Source: Gyromitra esculenta (lineage: Eukaryota > Ascomycota > Pezizomycetes > Pezizales > Discinaceae). Taken from it: 64,000 nucleotides of DNA. How positions within the stretch are numbered: the first letter of the stretch is position 1; every line of letters begins with the position of its first letter. A program made the translations under genes and the position numbers. Below the pieces are notes generated by a model that ran no database searches, was not told the origin of the DNA, and saw only the letters and a list, made by a program, of their open reading frames with translations. Below are positions 11,583 through 22,842 of the stretch, piece after piece. The stretch is taken from contig JBCAML010000014.1 of assembly GCA_038503075.1 (NCBI GenBank), forward strand, positions 1,116,001 to 1,180,000. Reading direction: 5' to 3'.

Positions 11583-12849
11583 AGGTACAAGATACGTGTA
11601 GTCCACCGGCACCAAGGCCATATAAAATAGCCTTAATTTTGTCTAGAGTTTATTTTAATTTTATTTGAAGTTCTCTACTTGTTTCTAGTCCTATTCAAGG
11701 CAATCATTTCATTACTTGCCTCCTACATATACGTGTACACGTAGTCGTATTTCTTCCTAAGATTCAGTAACGTACATAGTTTTTCATCATACTTTCCGCA
11801 GAGTCTTATGATACTATATAAGTTAGAGAACTAGTTTCTAACAAACATCCTCTCTTGAAACGACGAGTGATGATTCATGACCAATAATCTCCCATCAAAC
11901 ACAGCGTATGAGCTGCAAGAATAAAGTAGGCTACTTTCAAGGTACAACTACATATAGCTGTAGCGATAGTGGCTGTGGAAGGTATGTTAATAGCGATACC
12001 CAGAAGAGAAAACAGATACATGTAATTTATGGTTCTCGAAGAAGTGCCGCCTTGAAAGCGGTTAGGAAATATATATTAACGGTCCAAACGACACTTGATT
12101 ACGACGGTATATCCTGGTAATGAAAGATGAGAGATATATGTAAATTTCGGTGATGATGTTGTTGATGGTGGAAGATAGAATAAAGAGGTTTCCCTCAAAG
12201 GCCGCTGAGAAATATATAGTTTCAGTTCAAGTGACGTTGATGTACCGGTATAAAGTCACAGTTAGGCTATCTAGAGGGGCGAAGGTTTGAGTTCGCATCG
12301 CTCTAGCATCATACATATTGGTGTGTCCGGAGAAGGAACCCTTGCCCCTCCACTCGGGGTGGAACTCTCTGTCCGCTGGGCGGCCTTCGATCCCTTCTCC
12401 CTCTTTGTCCGCCTCCACCAAAGAAAATTAGGCTGGAAGAAATTGATCATACCTGGCGCTGTAGTTACTCCTAGGTGACACGATGTTGATCTATCCAAAA
12501 ACCTACTCGAGAGTTCAGCAAGCCTCTCTATACTTTTCCCAGTCGTGACGTAGAAACCGTCTTGATATATAACTGTCTCAGATACTCCTAAGTCTAGACT
12601 AAGCTGAGAGGAGTCTGATCAAGTATATTGTTTTAGTCGCACAGTACATATACAAGTTATTATATACTTAAATTTTAGCTAATAGGCTACATCGCATAGA
12701 AGAATAACCACATATCGTGTGTCACTTGAGGAAACAAATTAATATTCCGACATAGTACGCGCAAAGCGTAGTCTTACTTTTATTTAATGAAGGTAGGTAT
12801 CGGGTATCAACCCCACTCTAGCAATTCCAAGAACGTATAATTTTAATCA
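11583..12849. other. Intergenic, no gene recognised
   Basis: About 1.27 kb. Short frames at 11908-12120 and 12227-12498 have no recognisable content. A TACATGTA palindrome lies near 12015. Confidence 0.4.
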
Positions 12850-14472
12850 TCAGGATGTCCCACCTCGTTTGCGTAGTAGCCACATCACTAAACTACCCAA
12901 TAACAGAATCCCCTGAACCACCCCAGAGTTAGCCGATGTTTCCGCCTCCGGTACCTGAACCACTTTAGCAATAACTGATTTCTCCTTCTTTGGACCCTGG
13001 CCCTGACTCCACTCAAGTGGTTTGGGAGTCATGTATGTTTTTACAACCTCCTCCGTAACCGCCTTCTTCCTCTCTTGAAACGCCCCGATAAATGTTTGCA
13101 GTTCCTTGATGCACCTAGCCTTAAGCTCTCCCGTGAGTAGTTCTCCCTTCAGATAAGATTGGCGAATCGACTCCAGCTCTTCATCGTCTTCAAGGAAGAA
13201 TGTCAGGTATTGGAAGGAGACATCGACATCTGGGTTTCCGCCAAATTTGCGCTGCTCTTCGGTGGTAGTTTGGCCCCCAGAGAAAGCATACTTATTGATC
13301 TTCTTCTTACTATTGGCGATGAATCATGAGTTAGCACTCGGATACTTCAATAAGGCGAAATACGTGGGGACAAACATGGCATTCATGGTGTCGTTCATGA
13401 AGATGGCGCTGCTATCAACACTGGCGCTCATCTTACTTCCCGGGCCACCCAGGGCAGGGAAAAATTGGGCATGGATCAGGGAAGGTTTCTGGTATTTGAG
13501 TCTAGTTGCCACATCCCTGGTGAGCCTGAAGTAAGGGTCCTGGTCGATCGCGCACGGGATTAGCGATGGGATTTCTTTGACCTTCTTGGCATCAGTTCCG
13601 AAGATGTGAGGGAAAGTAGTGGCGAAAGCTGTGCTAGCTTGGATAGCCGTAAAGTGCATCTTCCCAATATTGTCACTATTTCAGAATCAGTTAGCTATAA
13701 TCCCTTGATCGAGCACATCAAAATGGTGCCTTACAGATCTGTGAAGCCGAAGGTAGCCTTGCTCTGGTTCCCAGTAATACATCGGGAGACTTTGACGACG
13801 TTTTCGTAAAAAGCGCCTCCCATAAATTCTAGATCTGAAAATATGAATGTCTTTTTCACGTCAAACCCAACTGCAATAATATCCTTGCAGTTGTTGCGGG
13901 TGAAGCCAAGGACGTCCTCAATGCTGAGGTTCGGGCGGAATAAGAATTTCTCGTCGTCCGTCATCATAATAACTAGGGGAACGTCGAAAACATCTTGCAA
14001 CCATCTGACCGAAGACGCAATCAGTTTTCTTATGCTCTAACAAAAGACAGTCGGTGTCTAATTACTTAGTGAACGTAAAAGGAATCATGTGACCCAAATG
14101 CATGCTTTCGCTGCTAGGCCCCCTTCCAGTATACAAGAAAAATGGCTTTCCCTGTTCGTATCTGTCCAAAATTTTCTCCAAATCTCTGTGCGAAAAGAAC
14201 ATGCCTCTCCTCAAGTATATGTGAGGCTTGTGGCCCGTAAGCCTCTCAAACCGTTCCAGCAGTTCGGGTGAGATACGGCGGGTGCCAAAATCTCTAATGA
14301 GTTTTTCATAGTCAATGGCAAGGACCTTGCCGTCAACCACGGCACCTTTTACGTCGAAAGGATCGATATGTTGCTCTTGACCAACAACCCCTGCAGGAGC
14401 TGGGACATCTTTGGTAGTTGCAGGTAGAGCTTCAGGTTCGAGGGCTGGAGGCTGCGGATCTCTGTCGGCCAT
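12850..14472 (-). CDS. WRS1: Tryptophanyl-tRNA synthetase, cytosolic type, with C-terminal hydrophobic tail
   Basis: Charges tRNA-Trp. Four exons, 14472-14066, 14004-13735, 13675-13364 and 13309-12850, give 482 aa. Seen: the HIGH-like [11 protein letters not shown], the KMSKS-like [10 protein letters not shown], and family blocks [39 protein letters not shown] and [13 protein letters not shown]. The last intron (54 nt) has a clear GCTAAC branch site and ends CAATAG; its donor GTATTT adds four residues (FVPT) relative to the family and could be slightly off. After the usual end of the family ([11 protein letters not shown]) the frame continues about 50 residues and ends with [17 protein letters not shown] then RKRGGTS, a tail-anchor-like segment (residues ~459-475). 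An in-frame upstream ATG at 14532 would add 20 residues. Divergent from DSC2. Confidence 0.92.
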
Positions 14473-14825
14473 TTTGAAAACCAATTCGTGATGTATTGGA
14501 CAGTCGTAAGAAAAAGGGGGATATTGAGTCAAACGTGGAGATGCCTGTAGTTTTTCTTAAGATAGATCAGGAACGGTTAAACGTTTGGTGGGATGCATGT
14601 GGCTGACTGCACGAGAGACATCGAAACTAGCCACATGCACCCCATTAAACGGTTGCCCAATGAGCTGTGGCAGTGCACATACCCCTAACCCCAACGTGGC
14701 CTCATCCATTACCAGGTTCCAAGCTCCAGAGCGACGAGCATCACCGGAATTACCCTCCCCAATAGATCAACTGGACCCCTCGCGGGCTTGTCTTGAAAGT
14801 GTTTTCTACCAATTCACTACCGAAA
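14473..14825. promoter_or_regulatory. Shared divergent promoter region WRS1/DSC2
   Basis: The two start codons are 353 bp apart and point away from each other, so both promoters must lie here. An imperfect inverted repeat (arms about AAACGTTTGGTGGGATGCATGTGGCT at 14580-14603, and AGCCACATGCACCCCATTAAACG at 14629-14651) stands in the middle. No transcription-factor site can be named with confidence. Confidence 0.45.
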
Positions 14826-15685
14826 ATGCAACAATCTGGATTCCGCTCGGCGCCCGTCTCAAAAGCATTTCTCTTCGCCCTGGTCGCTTCCTCTCTCCTT
14901 GCCTCTGTTGTTGATATCAAACACTACTTCCATATACAAATTATTCCACATTTATGGGTGTATAGACAGCTATGGCGAGTCTTGATATGGCAGGCTAGTT
15001 CCCTCACGTACATCCTTTGTTCCCTTGGAGTGTTCTGACACAAATCTAGACAACTTACGCAAACGCCGGTGAACTCCTTTTCGCTTCCCTAGTCATTTAC
15101 CATCTCCGTACTATCGAACGTCTCTTTGGCACGCGTAAATTCGCCTCGTTTCTTGTCTACAGCTTCATTGCAACATCGTTTATCGCACCTCTCCTACTAG
15201 CAATCATATTCCGACCGCTTACAGGATGGAAAATGAACTACCTTCCGCCTGGACCGACACCTGTTATTTTCACGGCATTGGCCCAATATCACGCAGGCAT
15301 ACCTGGAATCTACAAGTTTAAGCTCCTTACTTCGTCTTCGTCTACTGAAGGTGATGTTGATGCTCCTGGCGTAACGCTATCCGATAAATTCTATGTCTAT
15401 ATTCTCTCAGCACAATTGGCATTATGCCAGCTTCCTGGATCACTACTTGCTGCCGCTGTAGGATGGGTTGTTGGGTATGCATGGAGGATGGATCTATTGC
15501 CGAAGTCAAAATGGAGATTGCCAAGTTGGTTGTTCAAAGATAGCCAAGCCGCAGAGTTCGAGACGCTGAGGAGACGATTGAGGGATCAAGATGGTGTGAC
15601 AACAGAAAGGGCACAGGCAACTACGCCAGCGGCGCCAAGACCATTGGTGAGGCAGGTTTTAGACCAGTTTAGGGGTGCATTTTAG
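14826..15685 (+). CDS. DSC2: Dsc E3 ligase complex subunit 2-like (rhomboid-like membrane protein)
   Basis: Multipass rhomboid pseudoprotease-like component of the Dsc E3 ligase, related to animal UBAC2. Exons 14826-14993 and 15050-15685 give 267 aa. Seen: VYRQLWRVLIWQ, then TTYANAGELLFASLVIYHLR, ERLFGTRKFASFLVYSF and LPPGPTPVIFTALAQYHAGI, and about six hydrophobic segments. The intron (14994-15049, 56 nt) starts GCTAGT after CAG and ends CTAG with a CTGAC branch site, so it is a GC-AG intron. No other choice keeps the frame. I see no obvious UBA domain after the last membrane segment; the tail (about 60 aa) is charged. The product name rests on remembered family similarity. Confidence 0.78.
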
Positions 15686-16675
15686 AAAGCACAGGCTTCC
15701 TTTTTTTTTTTTTGGATTGTAACTGCTGACGCCTGAGAAACGTCACAAACATGCTTATCAGAAAGCCTAATGCAGGAAGATAGTTATAGAGCTATGTATA
15801 GTAGGTAGATATTTCATCATCAAAGCTGTATGATAAAGCAGGTTATATTGTTTTATTTTTCAAATATTGGTTTTCAGAGGCAGAAATACCCAATATTGAT
15901 TTTTCAAGGTTGATCCATCCCGGTCTGTCGTGTGAGAAAGCACCAGAAGCTTCGATGATTTACCCCCAGAAACCACTATATTGCTATCGGTGGAGCATCC
16001 ATCAGAGTGGTAGTGCAGAGACCCTTCGCACCACGCCCCTTCATCTCCATTCCCTCTCATCTCCGAACACATTTTCATAAACTAACATACAAACCTCCGA
16101 GATATCCAATACATTATCTTCATTCAGATTTCTCCGTAAACAGCAAAGGCATTGCAGTCCTTCAAGCTACATGCCAAAACACCAATTTAACACAAACGAG
16201 TCGAGAGTTCGATTTTCACCCTATTCCAACTAAACGACCCGTACCACTCTATTCCATGGAACCACAGTTCGCCATTGGGGAGCCAAAATGACAGCTCAGA
16301 AATATTCAAATTTGGGAGCATCGCAAACATTCCCGGGCTTCATGAGAGCCCACATCCTCATGAACCACAACTTTGGTAAAACCAAAATGTTGGCCCCTAT
16401 AACCACATGAATGTGCCGAATAAAATAAGAAATAATAAACCAATGATAACCACATAGTCTCGTGCTTAGCCTTACTCTAACTCGGCGATTTGCTGCTGTC
16501 GTAAGGCTTGCGGTTCTAGAATCTGTCCGAGAGTGTACTGGTGATTTCCTCCTATGTTTATTTAAGTCTGATAACCAGGAGATCCAGCAAGCTGTCGAGC
16601 TGGGACTGGGGAGAAGACAAGAGAACACTATTAGAATCCAGAGGATAAATTTGGCCAGCACTAATTCATCGCAGT

Positions 16676-16810
16676 ACAGTACCGGATAGTGGGGTGTTTT
16701 TGGTACCGTATTACCTTTGAGAACTCTGTAGCACTACCGATTTATTCCAGCATCCACGAGAATGATGTACGAATACTGTACCAATATCACCCCCCTTCCC
16801 GGTGCTATAC
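16676..16810. mobile_element. MITE-like element, family B copy 1
   Basis: Imperfect terminal inverted repeats: the left end has GTACCGGATAGTGGGGTG then TTTTTGGTACCGTATT, and the right end is roughly its reverse complement (CTGTACCAATATCACCCC then CCTTCCCGGTGC). The interior (ACCTTTGAGAACTCTGTAG and AGAATGATGTACGAATAC) recurs in the element at 49062-49216. It has no coding capacity, so mobility would depend on a transposase elsewhere. Confidence 0.7.
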
Positions 16811-17401
16811 TAATTACAACATAGGAAGCAATTCGACATTGATTGTGACTGCGAGTTGGGCTTCACCGCTGATTATTTCGAGATCTATGATAACTGATAT
16901 AGGGATATTTTATTTGTCTATTTGATCAAAAAATACTAGGGGCTCTATCCTAAGACCATTAAACGGGACTTCAACCCCTTAAGCAGTCATTAGCAATAGG
17001 AAATACTCGAGAGAAGACTTCAACGGCGGGCGAGATATCTAGCTATCGGTTTATATTACGCGGATTTCTGAATTTTTTTTTGGCAGTATTGTAAAATTCA
17101 AAAAGGAAACCCAGGGCAGTGGCTCAAATCCATGATATCTGTTTCAAGAGCCCAAGTTCTAGCAGTCTCCCTACAGAATCTCACACCTTCACTAGACTAT
17201 ATGCCGTGACCAGGAACCACGAAATCCAGCGCATATATCCCATTATACCTCCATTCTATCACTCACTAATAAACTAATTCATAATTTTAGATGAGTTAAG
17301 GCATAATATTACGCCAGTTCCTGACGACAGAGTCGACTCCCCGACAAGAATACGGAACGGAAGCCATCCCTTATCTTTATAAAGTTAACAGTCTTACGTA
17401 C

Positions 17402-17554
17402 CGCATTAGCTCGAGCAAGCGGACCTCACGCTAAGACGTTGGAATTGTTTCCATAGGCAAAGCGCCCCAAAGTTCCTCCTCAGCTCAGACCCCGCTTGAC
17501 CAGTAGAGGAAATTTCAACGTCTTAAGGTAAAGTCCGCTTGCTCGAGCTAATGC
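17402..17554. repeat. Foldback (inverted repeat) sequence
   Basis: A perfect 22-bp inverted repeat (17403-17424 and 17533-17554, arm GCATTAGCTCGAGCAAGCGG plus AC) with a second nested perfect arm TAAGACGTTG (17432-17441 and 17516-17525). The loop is about 75 nt. It looks like a small foldback element or the stem of a structured RNA. No coding content. Confidence 0.7.
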
Positions 17555-18893
17555 TGTGTACGGCAAAGAATAAATGTCAGCAAGACAATGTTCATCAGGA
17601 TCGAAGTGAAACATAGGGAGTCGAACTTTCTTAACATCAACTATAGTTCACCCTAACTCATACGCTACACAGAGCTATTCAAAAATTTGCGAAAAATATA
17701 TTAAAAGAATTAATGCTATTTACCTTAAATCCAGCACGGAGATACCCCCAGAAAAGTTTCACGCACTTCTACACTACTCGAACCCGTTTTTATATTACAG
17801 CGATCGAGGACGCTCGAGAGACCTAAGGATGAACAAACAAACCATTACCTAGACTTGTCGTTAAACTAAAGTTCAACATCTACCACCCAATCATAATTAA
17901 GTCCCATGGAGATTTTGTCTCGCTAGGCCTCAGGATAATCTTCCGAGACACTTCGACTTGTGTCCACCACAAAACATTCAAATATCATACCTCTCCCCAG
18001 TTCAAGTTTTTAATCACTGATATTACTAAAGCTCATTCAGGTGTAGCTCTCTATTGATTTCCCAATTGTATTTACTAGCCGTAAATTGTCATTCGATCCT
18101 ACATATAGGTCTGTAGTTACTCGGCTCTCCATCTCCACACCATATTGGACTATTTAATCTTTTGGGCAATAATCTAGGGTTGAATTTCATCGCGAAGATC
18201 GTAATGTAAAATCACAGGAAACACTGCTAACAGATTTAACGAGGTAAGGGGTCAGACGGGGTAATGGGTCGGTCAAAACAATACCAAAATCCCGCGACAT
18301 CGAAGTCGCAAGACCACCACGAAACTGCTCAAGGGTCTAATTAAAATACTTAGATAAAACTAGTTACGATTGAGATCCCTCCAAAAAAAAACATCCACAA
18401 ACAATATTCTCGATTTTCGGCGAAGCCAGTACCGTACTCAGTGGTTGAGATGTAGAAATCTATAGGGAATTGCGGACCCTGTTCGTAGTTTTATGAGTTT
18501 TGGAGCAAATTTCTCCACGAAAAGGCCAGAAGACTCTGCATGGTGAGCTTGATGTGATGCCCAATTGCATCCAAATAAATGAATTGTTAACACTCTGAAA
18601 AACAAACCTATCTCTCCGAAAATCCAACACATATCCCAACTTGAAAATAGGCCCTATCATCGAAGCTTCCAAGACTGCCTTCCACATAGTGAATTTCCGA
18701 CATCTATCACTCGTTACAACCTCGGAACTCATCCCTGTACAATTACCCTAACCCTGAGCCACACGCCCCAGATCCAGCTAACGACGACAACTCCCGACGT
18801 CGTTTCATCAACCCGAAAAACATCATCACCTTACCAAATCGTTAAACGTGCATCTCCCCTCCAAATCAATTCTCCATACCCGCCTCCATCACA

Positions 18894-19890
18894 ATGTCTA
18901 TGCGGCTGGCCAAGAGCCTCTCGGGTACCCTCCCCCTCCTCATCAATTCCAACTTTTCCACCTCGTCTCGAAAACAACTGACTAACCCCGCATCACATCA
19001 CATCACACAGGCGCCGCCCGCCTCCGACCCTCCACCGCGCTTCTCCACCGCCAGCTGGCCCCCACTCTCACCGCCGTCCGCTTCCAATCCAACACCCCAG
19101 CCACCAACCCGGATCCGAAATCCAAGGCGCAATCGATCCTCGACAGCCTTCCCGGTAATTCACTCATCTCCAAGACTGCAATCCTGTCTTCGGCCGCCGG
19201 TGTCTCGATCTGGGCGATCTCCAATGAGCTCTATGTCGTCAACGAGGAAACCATTGTGGCCTTCTGCCTGCTGAGCACGTTCGCCGCTATCGGAAAATAC
19301 GGAGGTCCGCTGTATAAGCAGTGGGCTGAAACCCATGTTAACAAAATCAGGGATGTCTTGAATAGCGCGAGAGCGGACCACACTCAAGCTGTTAGGGACA
19401 GGATCGAGAGTGTGAACCAGATGGGGTCCGTGGTAGAGGTTACAAAGGATCTGTTTGCGGTTTCAAAGGTGTGTATCTTGCCGGTGCAAGAGCTGTTTTA
19501 AAATGCCGTTGTTCTGCCCACCCCCCCCCTACGCGCATAAAAATAATAATAATCTGATATCGGGTTTCGAAACTCCCAGGAAACCGCCCAGCTTGAGGCC
19601 AAGGCCTTCGAGCTCGAGCAACGGACAACTTTTGTTGCCGAAGCCAAGTCAGTCCTCGACTCATGGGTCCGCTACGAAGCCCAGGTTAAGCAGCGCCAGC
19701 AGAAGGAGCTCGCTGAGACCCTGATTGCCAAGGTCAAGAAGGAACTTGAGAACCCCAGCACTCTCAAGCAGATTCTGCAGCAGAGCGTACAGGACGTCGA
19801 GAGTATGTCTCCTCCACTCCTCCACCTAAGATATGTGGGAATTAGTTACTAATGTGACGAAACTCTATAGGAATTGTAGGCAAGGCTTAA
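18894..19890 (+). CDS. ATP4: Mitochondrial ATP synthase subunit b (subunit 4)
   Basis: Peripheral-stalk subunit of the F1Fo ATP synthase. Exons 18894-18924, 19011-19468, 19580-19802 and 19871-19890 give 243 aa, close to the yeast protein. The N-terminus is a basic presequence (MSMRLAKSLSG / AARLRPSTALLHRQLAP). Then come KAQSILDSLPGNSLISKTA, two short hydrophobic segments (VSIWAISNELYVV, IVAFCLLSTFAAIG), YGGPLYKQWAE and a long charged helix ending QSVQDVERIVGKA. The last exon is only 20 nt, and the frame sums exactly. Confidence 0.93.
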
Positions 19891-20436
19891 ATTTATAGTG
19901 CGGAAAAAAAACTTCATCTTTAACATATAACTATTTTTTTTCTCTTCCGATCCCCAGAAATATAGAATTTTTGTTCGTTGGTGTATATGCCGTGTCGCGT
20001 GCTACCGTGAATGGTACACACACAAAAAGGAACTTCTCTTATCTTCATGACAGAAGAAGATACAAATTATATTGCTTTTTTTTATTCTTATGATTACAGT
20101 AAGAGAAAAAGAAGCAATCGAGTGCAAGATGGTGAAGGAAGCAAAAATGTTTCATCGATTGAATAAAAGGAAAGAGAAAAACCCATCGACTCTATTCAGT
20201 CTGGCGTCCTTAAAATAAATGAAAGAAAAAAATGTACTTCCATCCCCGTTATCCTTTTTTTTTCCATTTACAGGGGAACGGGGAACCCTGGTAGCCATTG
20301 ATGGTGGTTTGTCTATCCTTTCGGCTCACTATCTTTCCACAAACAGCAATGCATTGAAAAGGAAATACACCGCTTTCCCCTCCCTCTCCCATACGCCAAA
20401 TACCAAACCTCTCAACTCAACCCCTCATAACCAAGT
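19891..20436. other. Intergenic, convergent ATP4/SDH2
   Basis: The 3' regions of two convergent genes with many A/T runs. No coding signal. Confidence 0.5.
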
Positions 20437-21515
20437 TTATGATCCAAAAGCCATCTCCTTCTTGATCTATAAACGTAAAACTAGTTAGCCTCACAGAAAA
20501 TCGCTCAACGAGTAAAACGGAAGAACATACGTTAGCAATGGCCAAACCAGGATTCAATCCCTTCGGGCAAGTCTTCGCGCAATTCATGATGGTATGACAT
20601 CTATACAGACTCATCTCATTCTCCAGCGCCATCTTCCTTTCCGCCTTAAATTCGTCTCTCGAGTCTGCGAGCCATCTGTAGCTCTGGAGGAGGACAGCTG
20701 GGCCAAGATAGTCCGAGGAATTCCACCTTCACGAAACGTCAGTACATTTCATCCGGTTACCACACATCTCGGCTAAAGACGTCGATGGAATTTTTGGAGG
20801 GGGGATACCAACCAATATGAAGGGCAAGAGGTAGAACAACAGGCACACAGAATACACTCATAGAGGCCATCAAGTTTCCTGCGTTCGGCAATAGATTGAC
20901 GATTCTCTCTGCCGTCCGGAGCGGGTGTCTTGCGCTGGAGATACGGCTTGATGGATTTATATTGCTTGTAGAAATGGGTCAAGTCCGGCACAAGATCCCT
21001 AACGACATATGTGTGAGGAAGCGGGTAGATCTTGACAGGTGCAGAAGAGGAAGTATCAATGCGGCCTATCCATATATCAGCCAACTCCACCCCATCCACC
21101 ACCCATCACTCGCCACCAAAAAAAACCCCCCAAAAGTAGAAAACCTACATAAGCAAGCCAGCGTATTGGTTCCCTGAATATTCATAGCACAGCTCCCACA
21201 AATCCCCTCTCTACAGCTCCGTCTGAACGTCAGTGTTGGATCAACCTCATTCTTGAGTCGAATCAGCGCATCCAGTATCATAGGCCCCGTCTGGTTCAGG
21301 TCCAGCTCATATGTCTGCATAAACGGCTTCTTCTCAGGCGTGTCTGGATTCCAGCGGTAGATTTCAAATTTCTTAATCTTTGGCTCCTTCGCGTCTGATG
21401 CGAGCGGGGCAGACTGGGAGGTTGCCACGGAAGCAAGGGTGCGAATTGATGTGCGTAGAGGCGAGGCGATCGAGACGCTGCGCAGAGCTGTGCGCGAGAG
21501 GAGGGAGGCGGACAT
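20437..21515 (-). CDS. SDH2: Succinate dehydrogenase iron-sulfur subunit
   Basis: Complex II subunit carrying three Fe-S clusters in the mitochondrial matrix arm. Exons 21515-21149, 21065-20813, 20726-20531 and 20466-20437 give 281 aa. Seen: a basic presequence ([20 protein letters not shown]), [18 protein letters not shown], the 2Fe-2S site ([12 protein letters not shown], then [11 protein letters not shown]), the second cysteine motif [16 protein letters not shown] and the third [18 protein letters not shown]. The end reads IKKEMAFGS. Intron 2 splits the first Trp of SYWWN. The donor of intron 1 (GTAGGT) and that of intron 2 (GTTGGT) are slightly non-consensus. A (CT)-rich run at 21575-21603 lies in the 5' leader. 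Confidence 0.95.
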
Positions 21516-22842
21516 TGTGGCTTTGTTGATTGTTTGCTCAATACCCGGTGGTGGTGTTATAGGTATCTTATTATCTCTCTTTCTTTCTCTCTCTCTCTCT
21601 GTCTTTCGGTTTGGGGATAAGAATTGGATATAGACAGGGATAGCCTGGCGAGAAGCTGATTTATGCCTTTATAGAAAACAAAGAGGGTTGGGGGCGAAGG
21701 CGGCGAGCGGCGACGGAGATGATGTCTTGAGCGGAAGCGGGTATTGGAGGGGCTCGTGATTGCCCACGGAAAACGAGACCTCGTTTCCCTTTCAACCTCG
21801 GGAATCGGGTTGTCGCTTAGCTAATCGTGGACACTTCCGGGGAAGAATCGCCCATTGCTAACGCCTTGCTGCTTATTGGCCGGAGTTGGCGCGATCGGAG
21901 CCGTGCAGCTGTCGTCACAACGCGCATATCGGCACGCTAACCTAACCATGGATCAGGATCTGAACTCTCTTTTGACTCCGAGTCCATTATCATGGCCTAT
22001 CACTCGGGTACTAACAGCGTGGACTTATTGAAGTGCTTATCCAGTGGATAATATTCCTAGCCCTTGGTACTGCATTAATCCTGTATCCCTACTCCTACAC
22101 CATCCACATTCTCGGTAATTCAAATTCTTATCCTCCTGCCAAAACAGACTAACTCAAACCCAAGAAGTGGTATCAAATCCCAGTCTATAAAAAGGACGCC
22201 TCTCTCTCAATATTGAGACAAATTAGGTTCGTGAGAGAAAACCCCCCACTACCGCCCTGTGATTTCTTCCTTGCGTGTGCGTGTATTCAAGCGAACAAAT
22301 AACCAACCAAGGAGCCGGAAAAGCTGTATACGCCATATTTCTAATAAAAACCGAAAAAAAACCCCGTAGACTCGCACAGCGAAGAATGCAAGAAAGGGAA
22401 AGAGAAGAAAAATGTACTCCCTTACACATTATAAATCACACAATACTAAAATTAGGAGTAAAGTCTTCTGTCATAGAACCCTTCCCCATGAGGAAAAAAA
22501 GGGGGGCGGTAGCCGAAAAACAGCAAGAACCTACTCGGCAAACTTTTTTTAATCCTAGATCCTGAGTGTAATTCCTCGCAGTATCTTTTCCAAAACCTAT
22601 ACTCCAGGTGAGGCATTGCCAAGGAGAGAGACAAACACAACGTTTGCTCTCTTCCCTGACTGTTTCTCTCATGTCAAATTTATCGGCCAATCCTTGGCCT
22701 GCCAAAAAAAAAAAAAGAGAAAAGAAAAAACTCCCCTCGAGTACACACATTTTTTGTTTATGCCCCTTGATAACCAGACAAAAAGAAAAAAGAAAAAAAA
22801 GAAAACAACGTACCGCTGAAAACTCCATTTTTACACACTGCG
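21516..22842. other. Intergenic SDH2 - TFA1
   Basis: About 1.3 kb. It contains the SDH2 upstream region with a polypyrimidine tract (21575-21603), a possible very small gene (21948-22190, listed separately) and purine/A-rich DNA downstream of TFA1. Confidence 0.45.
21948..22190 (+). CDS. Possible small membrane protein (46 aa), three exons
   Basis: A speculative model. ATG at 21948 opens MDQDLNSLLTP; introns at 21982-22033 (52 nt) and 22115-22164 (50 nt) both contain a perfect ACTAAC branch site close to an AG acceptor. Joining the exons gives 46 residues with one membrane segment (MLIQWIIFLALGTALIL) and a short tail ending SNPSL. The second intron looks very convincing; the first has a weak donor (GTCCAT). 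I do not recognise the family; the start is loosely reminiscent of OST4, but the match is too short to claim. Confidence 0.3.

Larger units (their letters stand above)
15686..18893. other. Gene-poor region with repeat elements
   Basis: 3.2 kb without a convincing gene. It holds one copy of an inverted-repeat element (16676-16810) and a foldback sequence (17402-17554), listed separately. The remaining sequence is AT-rich with a poly-T run at 15702-15712 after DSC2. Confidence 0.5.

Noticed and set aside
14473..14532. Upstream in-frame ATG of WRS1 as the real start
   Set aside because: The added 20 residues (MTQYPPFSYDCPIHHELVFK) are not a mitochondrial presequence, and the start at 14472 (MADRDP) looks more usual; kept only as an alternative.
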